From Amblyornis subalaris (Eukaryota > Chordata > Aves > Passeriformes > Ptilonorhynchidae): a stretch of 64,000 nucleotides of DNA. Location: assembly GCA_018881555.1 (NCBI GenBank), contig JACAXG010000009.1, forward strand, positions 12,051,326 to 12,115,325, written 5' to 3'. A program made the position numbers and the translations under genes. A model generated the notes under the pieces. The model was given only the letters and a program-made list of their open reading frames with translations. It was not told where the DNA came from and made no database searches. Of the stretch, positions 12,801 through 25,300 are shown piece by piece (the first letter of the stretch is position 1; every line of letters begins with the position of its first letter).

Positions 12801-15090
12801 TGCCCCGTGCTTCTCAGGCCATCCCTGTACTGTCACTGTGCCCATTCCCTCTTTTGATTTCTGGTAACTTGACTGAAGAACAGGTTATTTGCCCTCTGCT
12901 ATGACATGTACACCCATCTTGTTTCTCAGGTTATCATTAAGCAAAGGGATACAACATATTTTTTGGAAAACCACAGCTCACTTCCTAGATTTCGTTGTCT
13001 GTCTGCCTCCATCCTGCTCAACACAAGGAGGTATTAATCAGCATTGTGGGAGCAACATGTGATGCCACATTAAGCTGGATAAATTCTTTCAAATGGGAGA
13101 AATTTCAATGTACAAGATAAAATACCAACCAGGACAAATTTTGCTGCTTATCCACAGATGGGCAGTCCAGAGACTTCTGCTTTTCTGCACTTGTATCTTT
13201 CAGCTTTTTTTTTTTTACCAGATGAATTTTTGCTGAAATAATTGTCAAAAACCAACTGCAAATATTTGCCTTTAACAGGAAAATGCTCCATCTCCCTCCC
13301 TTCTGCACCCATGAATGTATCTATCTGCTCTGCTTGTTTAGAGACATCACATCAGAGCTAGGAGCACGGTTTTGCAGGGGAAGGGAAGGACCAGTCTGCA
13401 AAGTTACAGAAGCTGTTGCATGGGATTTGTATTGCCCAGCACAATATTGTGATAGCAGATTTCCAGGCTTTGCAAAAATATTCAAAACATTAATGATCCT
13501 GCTTTCTAATGAATTTTAAAAATAATTTGTGCTACTGCAATCAGTTTTGTTAACCGCTGAGCAACAGTATTTGTGTCCATGGTTAGTTGTGGAAGTACAA
13601 TGACAGGCATGCAAATAGAAGCTGGATTTAAACCAGCATGTTCCAATTAAGTACATGGCTGATAACTACACAACTGGAGGCTTGTAACAATGGTATTGTC
13701 AGGAAGGATCAGACAGGTGTTTGAAGACACNGTGTGGAGGCAACTTTGAGGGTTGAAATTCTGTGATGAAATTCTAAAATTCTGTGATGTCTGTGAGAAA
13801 AGCTGGATCTTTTCACAGCAAAAACCTAGACTGTGGGGGTGAATGAGAAGCAAGGAAAAAGGTCATGGACTTTTGACAGTGGAGGATTGTAAGGACTCTG
13901 TGTATGCCAGCACAGCAAGGTCTCAGGGCCTTGATTTTGTTCCTTGGTCTGACAAAGAGGACTTGTTCCCATTATGGAATACTGTGAAAATATAGCATCA
14001 GTCCCTTTGTGCAATAATTGCAACTTTGAACTATCCTGTTTGGATTAGACTTCTTAGGAAGCACATTGTTAAGTCTATGGATTGCTGAGGACAGCGTAGA
14101 GCNCTGTATTTTAGGAGCTGTCAGTTCCTGAGTCACTTGCTAAGTTTCTGCTGCTGCACAAGGGGACTCAGAAAATCATTTGTGAGTCCCTGCTGTTGAA
14201 AGTCAGTCTTGACTTCCCCGGGTAGCTGGGTTTGAAGACCTTGTGGTAGGTCATTCACGTGAGAATGATCATATTTCCTAGCCAATGAGATAGAATTATT
14301 TTCCAAAGTTTATTATAAATCTTGTGGGAAAAATGGGAAGAGAGGTGTAGACAAAGGAGAGTGAGAAGTCCTTGGCCTATCCAACCAGCCCTAGACTCCT
14401 AACAGTCAGCAGGAATGTCACAGGACATTGAGAAATTCCCAAGATGGAGAATGCTGGTCAAATCTCTCGTTGTCTGTCTATGTATTCATTGGCATGTAGC
14501 CAGCTGAAGACACAGAAAGCAGCTAGTTTATTAGTTCCTCAAAGAAATATCTATTTCTTGGCGGGAAAATACAGGCTGAGTCACAGTGTGACACTCCACA
14601 CCTGCCAGGAGCAGCAAGGAGATCCGCTTGGAGCAACATTCACATCCAGCAGTTAACATCTGTCCTAGCCACTGGTGCTGCAGGGATGGGAGAATAAGTC
14701 GAGAGACTGCCTGTAGGCTTGGCACCGGGCAGGACTCCTGCTGGCTGCTGCCTGTCTGCAGCCGGTGCCTCAGGCAGCAGAGTCCTGCTCCGGGGGTGCA
14801 CAGACTTCCCAGTGCCGGGATGAGAGACTGTGAGGGGGGCCTTGTCCTCTGTTATCCTTTGAAACAGGGATTATCAGTGCTAAAGATGCATAGCAATTCT
14901 TCCGGACAGTTTCACCATTCGCATTTTATTGCCTTTTTGGAGGAGGCTGCCCAGCCCTGACACAGTTGCTGGACTGACTGCGGTTGTCTGACTTGCTCAT
15001 TTTGCCAAGGGCTAAAGGGAGATCGATTGGGAAGAGTTAAGTCATTGGGCTGATGATACAGACTGGATGGAATGGAAATGGCATGGTGTG

Positions 15091-15117
15091 AACAGAACAG
15101 AACAGAACAAAACAAAA
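15091..15117. repeat. (AACAG)n pentanucleotide microsatellite
   Basis: Three perfect AACAG units plus a fourth and fifth unit degraded to AACAA. Short arrays of this pentamer are common in vertebrate DNA. No associated element. Confidence 0.9.
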
Positions 15118-18100
15118 TGTATTTTTAGAGCTGATAGCTGCTTCACCACTCTATTCCCTGGCCTCCTGATCTTGAGGCCTTCTCCTCTGCTGTGGCAGAA
15201 AGATTGAGAGAGGTTAACTGTGGAATTAAGCACTCCTCATACAACCAGAACAGTTTCTGCACCAGAGAGACTTAAACAGCAAAATGTGCTATTTTCAAAG
15301 GAAAGTGCTAGTGTGGATTCCTGGAGGAGTGGGGGAAATAAAGGGATTTTAGTCCACTTAGACTTTGGGCTACAGTTAAGTGTCTTTGGGCCACTTAGTC
15401 TGTGTAGAAAGAAAGACTTGACACCTAGAGAGGCAGCTCAGGAAGTATTATTTAAATATCAGGATTACATGACAACTAAACAGTGAATTTGTTATTCAGA
15501 AAAAAGAAAAAAAGACAACCAGCCTGATTTTGAGAGCATCCTCTGTCTCAAGTGGTTAGTCAAAGGGCCCTTTTCTTATGCAGCTTGAAAAAGCATCATA
15601 GAGACTGTTTTTTCAAATAATTGCATAAACAACAATGGTATCACAATAGCCAGACTTTTACAGTGCCTTGAGATCCTCCCTGAGGAACCTGCTGCAGGGC
15701 AGAGGGGAAGCGGCTGGGGGGACGTTGCCCATTCTTACAAAATTTTATGTGGTTTAAAAATTTTGCTGCTAAAGAAAAATGGACCAAGACAGAACTAAAC
15801 CTATTCGATGTGCACAAGGCTGTATAAATCAGCTCTGTACTTGTTTTGCATTGCCTGTCCTTCCCCCCACACCTCCATGTCATTCAAAGTATGCTCATAG
15901 GAAACTTCAAGAGACGCTGCTAACAACATTATCAACATCAGGAGAGACAGACAAACCAATGACACAGTATGTGAAAGGATACCACTGAGAAAAGCTACGC
16001 AGATGGTTTTAGAGATTAAAAAAGCTGGCATTTCTAAAGCTCAGGATGGTTAAAAACTGAGACAGATAGAGGGGGAGAGGGTGAGAGAGAGGAGTAACTT
16101 ATTCAATCCTTCTGGTTTGGTATTTCTGTAGGCCCCATCTGTACTTTGCAAGAATGGGCTTGTGCTCTTGGTTGCACTCCCAGCTTGTTCTTCTTGGTGT
16201 TTATAGACTANCCCAAATGTCAAGTTCTTTTTCACAAAGCAAGTTGATAGCTCCTTGTAGCAAGAATTTTTCTGTTCTGGGACTGTGCCGAGGCATTTTG
16301 CATTTTTAAAGTGATTTCCAGTCCAGAGAAGTCTTGTGAGTAATGACTTTGCTGCTCCTAGGGCAGAGAAGCACAGGATTTCTCTCTTGGCCTGCCTGCC
16401 TTTTGGCTAGAATGAGTTCTTAGTTATAGTCTTTGTTCATTCCTTCTCTCTTTGCCTAAAGTCACTTATTCTAGTAGTTCCCAAACCACGATCTCTTGTA
16501 CCACATGAAACAGTGCTTTCTTAGGGTGCTTTCCACTGAAGCCTTCAGGAAAGGAACATGTTCTGAGAAATTTTTCATATGCAATATTTGAACAAAAGTT
16601 TTGGAAAAACAAACAGACCTTTTTTTTTTCAGAAGATTTATGGGATTACCAGCAGTGAGATTTCAAAAAGAAGATAAAAATGGTAGGAAAGACTCCACAA
16701 GCCTAGAATATTTGCTCAACGTTTCGAGATTTCAGGAATTCTCACTTCTGAGTAAACCACCTGAGAAAAAGCCGTCTCCTTCTTGCTAAGTAATTTACAT
16801 TAAATGTGTGTTACTTCTGGGTACCCAGTCCACACCTCCTGGCACAATCCATTCCTGGCTCTCCTGCCAGGTTCTGCACCCAAACATACCCCAGCTTTGC
16901 TGTGCATACCTCTTACCTACAGTCCCAGCCAACAAGAAGGCAACAGAGATCCTGAAATATTTTCTTCTATCCCAGTCCCCTGGCTAGTTTAGATTGTGCT
17001 GAAGTTATACTTTTCCACCATACTACATTCATGAAAGNCGCGAACTGTCCTTGGGTCACCCGTGGCATCTTGCATGAAAGAGAGGCTATTCCAGGCGGCC
17101 ATTCACGGCATTCCATTTCGTAACCCAAGCCAAAGTAATGCTGCATTTCTGTCAGAGTCTCTGTTTAAATGTTTTGAGACCATGACAAGTGTTTGATGCA
17201 AAAAATGCTTCTAAAAGAAAAAATATTATTTTCTTTCTGAGGACTGGAATGAAATGAGCTTCTGAGAAATAAATAGACAGACAGAAATGTATAGACAGAC
17301 AAATGGGCAAGTGATAAAATTGGTCCTTTACTCTAACATATTTCAGAATAACAGCTTTGGAAGATGGCAATTCCTTTTACAGTCCTTTTCAGAAATAATA
17401 AGTACAGTTTACTGGAATTTTGGTGTAACTATTTAAACACCACATTGCCTTTTAGCAAAGGTTTGCCTCCCCATCATTAAGTAATTCACTCAAGCTAACA
17501 AGTGGAACAAAACCAGAGGGATGATGTGGTAGTCTCAGATGCAAGCTCTATATTGCAATAAAATCCAGTGTGGTTACGCCTTTTCCAGAGGATTTTTTTT
17601 TGTATTTTCTCGCTCTGTTACAGCTTGCAGGAAGCAGAGATTACAATATGTATCTGTTGATCAATATTAAACTAGTAGAGTTAAATGTCAAGGAGAAAAA
17701 AAATTGAAGTCATACTAGATTTCAACACCAACAGAGAAAATCCCAGCATTTGTGAAATGGCAGCAATAGCACAAACAATTGTTATTTAGTTTTAAGTAAT
17801 GAACCAAATGAAAAATATGAAACTTGCTACATTGCCTCCCAAATGGAGCTTATTACACTGCTGCTTGAATGTTTGTACAATCTTTAATTTAAACATTTTC
17901 TCTTCAGGTCTTAATAATAGGCATGGGTTGTTGCAATTTGCTCTCTCTTCAAAGGCAAAAAATGAAAGAGGAAAACAAAATGATTTAACTCAGATGTGAA
18001 CAGAATTGGCTCATTCAGCCAGAGGAGGGGTTGAAAGTCAGAGAATTTCACCCTGCGATTTATCTTTCAGCCAGGTAAGGGCAGGATTAGCATGTGGGCA

Positions 18101-18510
18101 CTTCCAAAGCTGCTCCCCCAGTGAGAAGGAAGAGCCATTCATCACTGTTTACTGGGCTTTTGTTGTGCTGCAAACCCTCACAGAGAAGAAATATAAAGAG
18201 TAATTTGTGTTTCTCAAAAGGAGACCAACATGCAATTGCATAGATGCTTCAAGGATTTTTTTTATTATTATTATATTTTAATATATAAGCAACTGAGAAA
18301 AGCATTTAGAGGTGAATGTTAATATATTCCATTCCTCGTGGCCCACAGGATCCTCAATTCTCAGTTCAGTTTTTTCATTATATTTCTGGAATTACTGTGA
18401 TAGTTTACTGGTTTGAAGGATTTTAGAGTCATAAATAGGAGCAAATCTTAACCTTGAAACTTGAATGACAAAATAATCCTATTTGAAATGAGTTGAGTGG
18501 CACAGGGAAG

Positions 18511-18527
18511 AGAAAGAAAGAAAGAAA
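18511..18527. repeat. (GAAA)n tetranucleotide repeat
   Basis: Four consecutive GAAA units in a purine-rich context. Short, with no associated element. Confidence 0.85.
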
Positions 18528-20647
18528 TTAATTCCATTTTTTCCTGTACATGATTACTTCAAGCTCAAGCTGCTGTTTAAAATTGATCATCTGATAAAAT
18601 ACCAAATTTTAAAGTGCCTGAGTCTGACTTTTTTGTGAAGGAACAGACGTGGGCTGGAGTATTTATTCCTGGCCTTGGGATCTGTGGATGCATGATCCTC
18701 TGTTTCTCCCCTCCCTTTAGGGCACCAGTGCTTAGATCTTCACATGCAGGCAGAAATAATTTTGAAAAACTTGGGTTCAGATGCTCACCTGAAAGGAGAA
18801 TAAGGAGATTTTCCTCTTGGGCTACATTTGATTTCTTTAAGTACTTTTGTTCTTTGGGTTCTGGTGTGCCTTTGCAGTGAAGCATGGCTCTTAACTCAAA
18901 CTACCACGCCAGAAGCAGAACTTGAATTGAAGGGTTGCTGCTTTGCAGGGGTCACAGCCTCCCTCTGGGCATCTGCCCAGCATCTGGGTGGCTGTGATGG
19001 CCAGGTCAAGCCTGGGAAGGAGTATCTTGGGAGGCTGAAGGACCAGGAGAACATCCTGGGTCTTGGCTCAGACATGGCTATGAGGGCTTTTCTCTGAATG
19101 TATCCCTGTCCTTGTCAGTCCTAGGTAGCTGTGAGACCTCACCCACTTCTCTCTGTGACCCACAACATGGCTTTCTGTGGGAATGTAAAGCTACAGTCTA
19201 TGAGCTTTTTACAAACTACTGGAGTGACATTTAATGGGCCACAACATACAGAAGGACATATTAGAGAGCATTGTACAGCATTTAGTGTTAATTTTTTTTT
19301 GTACTGGTAACCTTTATCCTTCCTTATGGGAAACTTACTCTCATGATGGTCCCATCTGTACTAAAAATTGAAAAAACAAAAATGTCCTTAGCACAGTAAA
19401 GTAAAGCAGACAGTAAAAAAGTGATGCCATGAAAGAGGATGTTCAAATAATTGGGTTCTGACTTTCTGCACCTCAGCAGCAGGCAGAGAAGCCAAGAGCT
19501 GGCTTGCCCTTCTGCAAGGCAGCCAAGCACACACTGCACAAACCTGATGCCACTTGGGCTGAGATCCTACTACACACTCCTGAGTATTTGCATCTGCATT
19601 AAGGGGTCCTCTGGAGCGTGCTGGGACAATCCCCATGCTTCAGACTTTGATATCCTTTTTCAGGGATGCAGAAACCTTCAGGACAGGACACATTTCCAGC
19701 TTGTCTGTGACAGCTGATAGAGGAAACCAGAAGCAAGTGACAATGACACCTGGAAAATGCATTCTGAAGAGTTGCTGTGAAGAATTCGGATTTGGCTTGC
19801 TTTTGCCAGGGAACTGGAGAGAATATGTGTTTAGTAAGGAGATATTATGCCAAGAAGTATATGAGAGGTCTAGCACAGCTATGTANTATGTGAGGTAAGA
19901 CAATATTGCTGAAATGTTAGCAGTACTTGCACCTACATAATCCTTTAGGATCTGTTACAGATAGACTCATACGACCACTGTAAAACATAATGAAATTACA
20001 CTTTTTTCCCTGCAGATTAATCTTGGAAACAGCTGGGAACACAGTATTAATTTCTGTCTTCCTTATTTGTTGCACTGAGAATTTTTAACGCATTCAAACT
20101 ATTGGTCAATCAGGAATCTGTAAGCTGTGAAACACTGGCCGTAAGAAGTTAGGATAGGAAATTATTTTCCAAATTATGCCACAATTTTTCCTCATTCACA
20201 GTTAAGTTAAAGGGAAAAAGCAATTAGAAAGATATTACTTAAGCCTGAGTATATACAAGGCAGAGACAGTTCTTGCTGCCAAAAATGAGGATCTATCAAA
20301 TATTGGATGATGAAGATAGACTCTTTAAAATCTAGGACCAATTTTATATCCAGACAGAATACAATTTAAAAGAAATGAGAAATTTCAATTATGTATAAAG
20401 ATTTAAGAAAGGTTACCTATTGTTTTGAGGATATTATTCACTTTACTTATGCTGAGGGATGAACATGTTGAAGAAACAATATCAGCTCTGTATGCAAATT
20501 GAGAAAAGTACATCCTGAATCTAACTGGTTACCTAATGAAGTTCAGAGATATCATAGATTGTAGATACTCAGAAAAGTGCATTGTAATGAAACCAAACCT
20601 CGAGAGCTTAGTGTTCTGAAAGAGAATCTAGCTGAGGGAAAAGATAG

Positions 20648-20685
20648 CACACGCACGCGCACACACACACACACACACACACACA
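20648..20685. repeat. (CA)n dinucleotide microsatellite
   Basis: About 13 uninterrupted CA units (20660-20685) preceded by CpG-containing interrupted units. A long pure dinucleotide array like this is likely to vary in length between individuals. Confidence 0.95.
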
Positions 20686-23600
20686 GGCACTCATACATAT
20701 CTACACATATCCTGTGTTTACAGGAAGCTTTAATGCTAATCCATCGTCAGCATTAATGGGGAAGCCTTCCAGCCACATCAAGTAACTGGGAGTGTGTGGG
20801 CCACAGCTGGAAGTATGAAACCAGCCTGCAGCCATCATAATTCTCCTGGTAATTCCTTACTTCTTTTTAATCAAGGGCCATTGCATACCTTCATAAACCT
20901 GAGGACAACACCATAGTGTTGTTCTGGTCTCCCAGGCCAACACCAGCACACAAGTCAGGGAATTTCAGGCAGTACTTCCTACATTTTAAGATACTTTTTC
21001 CTTTCCTTAGAGGAGGGGATAGCCTTTGTAAGTAGGCACCCATCTAAGCAATGAATTCACGATGTTTTCAGAAGATGTTAGCATCTTCCCCAAAGGGAAA
21101 GAAAGTTAATCTATGTTATTAGTAACTACATAAGCAAAAGGAAAAAAAAGTTAAGAGATTTTCAATATAACTGATAAAATTGAAGAGTCTTCTATTTTTT
21201 GGGAAGTGTTTTTGAGTCTGGCTCAGATTAACTGTGATCAAAATACATTTTTATCCTCAGAAGGCAAAGGGAATGCTTTTGTCTCAAGCCTTTGCTCAAT
21301 GACAAAGGTTAGGTTTTTGCATCTGCAAATCTGACCTGAGGCTGCAGAAGTGTTCAAACAGGAGAACGAGGGAAGCAAGGAGGAATTATCTGCAGCTAAA
21401 AGGCAAGCCTCCCCACACAGGTTAAAGCTTTTTTGCTTTCAGCTGCTGTCTCTTGTCTCATGTTGTCTGATCCAGCATCTAGCTGATAGAAACTCCCTGC
21501 AAAATGAGGCATAACAAAGGCAGGAGACAGAGGGGAATTGCTTCATTCTACATCAATGGTTTATGCTCAGTGCCAGTGAGGAGAGGAAGGCATGAGCATG
21601 CGGTATGAAGGCTTTGCCCCTTGCCAGATTGAAAAGGAGGAGCCTGTAGGTGGGAGCCTTGAGAAGAAAGACCGGTATTAATAGAGGCCATGAGGAAGGA
21701 AAATTATATATCATAAAAGTAGGGAACCTCTGTTTGAGGCAGGAGAAAGGCAGAAACTTATTATTGAATGAAGGATTTTCTTGGAAGGAAAAAGCGGAAG
21801 AGGGTGGTGTCCCTGCTTAGAAGATAAGACCAAAAGGAAAGACAGAGCAAAGAACAGTTCCTCAGTTAGGGTGGGAAAAATAACCATAGTAAGAGAAATG
21901 ATGTAGTTTGCATCATAAAAGCAAGTAGTAAATACAGAAGGTGAATGAAACTCCTTGAGAGAGACAGTGGGACTCGGTGCTTGTTACAGCTAATGCCAAG
22001 CAATATTACTTTACCCCACCAGGTATTAGTGAATATTAATATTATGTCATTAGCAAGTTTTCAGTACCACTGTACTGTTATGCCTTTTTGGGGGTAAAAT
22101 AAAAGAACTCAGTTTCTAGCCCTACTAATTTTATATCTTTTATGAGCAACATATTCTCTTCTAAAAATAAAATACAGCATGTAAAAGTAGTAATTTACAG
22201 CTAAAGCAACTATTTTCTGATGTTCTCATTAAGCCTATTTTATGCACCTGTCTTCAATTCACTCTTTTGAAATTGTAAACCACAAATAAGTGTACTGGGA
22301 ATGAGTAATTAGCCATAATTATTGTTTCTTTGTAATATTTTGGGATGTTGAGAAGATTTCTTACATGAGGGTGTCCTTTGTGAGAAGGGAAATATTCATA
22401 ATGTTACTAAAGCTTATGACTTGAACCTACACATCAACAGCAGCCTGTGGTGAGGAGAGAAAAAAAGAATTATAGCAGGGTGTTTGCAGCAGCAGGTTTC
22501 ACCAAGGACAAATCCCAATATGGTTTAATCACTGCTTGGTTTTAAATATTTTTTGTGAAATATTTGCATTTTGATGTCTGCTAAAGGCTTCAATAGTTCC
22601 AAGCTCTTTCATTTCCTAAATTTGCTATAATGGTGCATATGTTTAAATACATCTGTATATATAATGATCTGTAACATTGCTGATCCTCTGTGTAATGAAT
22701 TAGACTTTTCACTGTTGTAAATAGGACTAATGCGAGATAAATAAACCAAGCCAAAGAGTATTGATATATGGAATTGATGTAAACCTGGTTAGAGAAGCTA
22801 ATTAACATACTTGAATGATTTGCAGTCTAATCCTATACAAAATATTGGAAAGCTAACTTGTGAGCACCAAAAGAATGAAGCCCAGGTTAAGTATTAAAAA
22901 CAATGTTTCAAATTCTNTCCTGGTTTGTCCTTTCAACACTTCTTAGTATTACACTAGATATGATTTTGCAGACTAAATATAAGCATTGGTATTTATTTTA
23001 AAATTGGATTTAATGTGAAATATGTTCTTCACAAGGATTTTTTAAGAAATGAATGAATTTCTCCATCTATTTGCAAATCTAAACTATTCAAACAGTAACT
23101 GTGACAGTGTGAAAAGCTGTTTGCAGGTCTGCAGCCGTCTCTAGTTTCATCAATTTGTTTTTCAGTCTTTGTTATTTCTTGTTTCTTATGTATCTCCTGG
23201 GACAGCTTCTTGCTTGAGGAGAGAATGTTAATAGCTCATTCGTCCTCCAGGATGTTTCCTCGCAACAATGAGAATANTTCCCAAATTTAATCTAATTCCT
23301 TCGCCTCTTCTCTGTAAAATCAAGGAATAAAAAAAAGTCAAGAAACATGAACATCATCTGAATAAGGCTGCTGTGTAATAACAGCCTGGTTTTGCTTGGT
23401 TTGTATGAAAGGATATTAAAATAGATTATAAGTTTCAAAAAAATTTAGTGAAATTCCAGTCCATTTTAGGTCCTAAGTTCAGAATAGTGTAGGCGCTAAG
23501 TGAAGTTCATCTGAGAAGTGATTTATGCTTTGGGTTTTTTTATTTCACTAACATATTCATCAAACTTGCAATTAAAGCTTGTGTACCTGTAGGTCAGTCT

Positions 23601-24117
23601 GCTGCAATATTTAAGAATTAGTTTTCATTTTCCTGGAATCATAAGATATTTCTTAGCCCATGCAATATGACAATGCACTGTAATGTTTGTAGCTTTGTTT
23701 AAAAAAAATGGTAATGAAATATGAGCACGAATGCATACAAGTATTTGTACTCTAGATGGATCCTAGAGAGAAATAAACTTGAATTAGGTGGAGACCTTAA
23801 GTTTTCTTAGATATAATATATGGGGAAAGCATCAGTTCTCGATTTCTTTATTGGAAATTTGTAAGAAACAATACTTTCTTTTGCTTGGGGCATGTCTACC
23901 AGGGGAAATTAACTACGATAGCTATTCTGGATTAATTGTCCACACAGATCCTGGGTTACTATCAAACAGAAGAAGGGTATTCATATTTCAGAACTAGAAT
24001 GCATATGTAACAAAAATAGTTTTGCATCTTGCAAGCATTCTGTTCATGCCCGATTAATCCAGATTAATTTCCTTACAGTCATCCCAGAAAAAAACCTACT
24101 CTTTCACTTTTTAGGAA

Positions 24118-25300
24118 AAGGACTTAGAACTATGGAATGGCTTGGGCCAGAAGGGATCTTGAATATCTCTCATTGCAAATGCCCTGCCATGGGCGGGGAC
24201 ATCTTCCACTAGACCAGGTTGCTGTCCTTGTTTCTTCCTTCTGTAGGCTTCTCTTTTGTTTTTGAGTTTCCCCAGGACCTCCTTGCTTATTCAAGCAGAC
24301 TTTCGGGCATTTTTGCATGGCTTCCTCTTTGTTGGTATGTATTATTCCTGAGTCTGGAGAATGTGATCCTTGAATAGTAACCAGCTTTCCTGGACCGTGA
24401 TCTGTCGAAGATCCCTGAAGAGGCAAAGAATGCTCTCCTGAAATGCAGGGTGGTGAGCATCGTGCATGCGCTCCTTACTGCCTTAGGGATCTTGAACTCC
24501 ACTGTTCCATGGTCACTGCAGCCAAGGCTACCCTTGAGCTTCACACCTTCCCCCAGACTCTCCCAGTTAGTGAGAACAAGGTCCAGCATAGCACCTCTCC
24601 TCACTGGATCCTCTATGACTTGGAGAAGGAAGTTATTATGAAGGCAATCCGGTAACCTCCTGGACTGCTTGCACCTGACTGTATTGCNGTTTCAACAGAT
24701 GTCAGAGTGGTTGAAATCCCCCNTGAGGGCCAGGGTTTGTGAATGTGAGGTCGCTCCTATCTGTCTACAGAGGACCTCATCTGCTTGGTCTCCCTGGTCA
24801 GGTGGCTTGTAGCAGACCCTTACTATTATGTCACCCGTCCTTGAGCTTCCTTTAATCCTGACCCATAAGCTCTCGATGGGCTCCTCATCCATCCCCAGGC
24901 AGAGTTCCATGCATGTCAGCTGGTCATTGACACAGAGGATAATGCCCATCCCGCATCTCCCTTGCCAGTTTTTCCTAAAGAGCCTGTATCCTTCCATTCC
25001 TNCTCTCTGACCAAAGAGCCGTCCCACCACATCTCTGTGATGCCGATAAGATCACAGGCCTGCAGGCCTGTGCACGTGTTTAACTCCTCTCCTTTAATTC
25101 TCATGCTACATTCCCTTGCATAGAGGCATTTGAGAGGTCCCCTATGAAGTGACTTACTGTCTGGAAAGGCTGGAAGTCCTCTGTGCTGCTCTTCAGGTAC
25201 TCTCCTGCTGACCTCCAATCACACTCCAGGGTCTGGGTGTCTATTGCTAACACTGGCATCAAACTGATATGAGCGGGATGGATTCGTTTTCCCTCCCCCA
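24118..25300 (-). mobile_element. CR1 LINE fragment: endonuclease joined to 3' UTR
   Basis: Minus-strand translation, broken by stops and frameshifts, matches the CR1 ORF2 apurinic-like endonuclease in order: KCLYARECSMR (about 25145-25110), ITEMWWDGS (about 25040), GDFNHSDIC (about 24725-24695), and the catalytic-type block GSLGCSDH within MRRGAMLDLVLTN...VEF (24604-24490). It continues into the linker before the reverse transcriptase (reading near 24240) and then switches to the CR1 3' end: a segment rich in CCTGGTCTAGTGG and GGCCCAAGCC, ending at about 24118. The whole reverse transcriptase domain is absent. Sequence upstream of the endonuclease (25150-25300) seems to be the 5' part of the same copy. 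The element is dead. Known avian CR1 copies are usually 5'-truncated, so an internal deletion is less usual. Confidence 0.9.

Larger units (their letters stand above)
12801..24117. other. Unique noncoding DNA, no gene recognised
   Basis: This 11.3-kb stretch has no recognisable coding exon. The longest open frame (14628-14960, about 110 codons, plus strand) has no domain, no compositional signal and overlapping frames on the other strand. It contains a T12 run at 13205-13216, short AACAG, GAAA and CA simple repeats, and a purine-rich segment at about 21580-21960. A stretch at about 13755-13795 repeats the word ATTCTGTGATG and faintly resembles the terminal repeats of CR1, but no adjoining CR1 body is visible. 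Confidence 0.6.

Noticed and set aside
13735..13795. ATTCTGTGATG words resembling a CR1 tail
   Set aside because: No CR1 3' UTR sequence adjoins it, so it may be coincidence.
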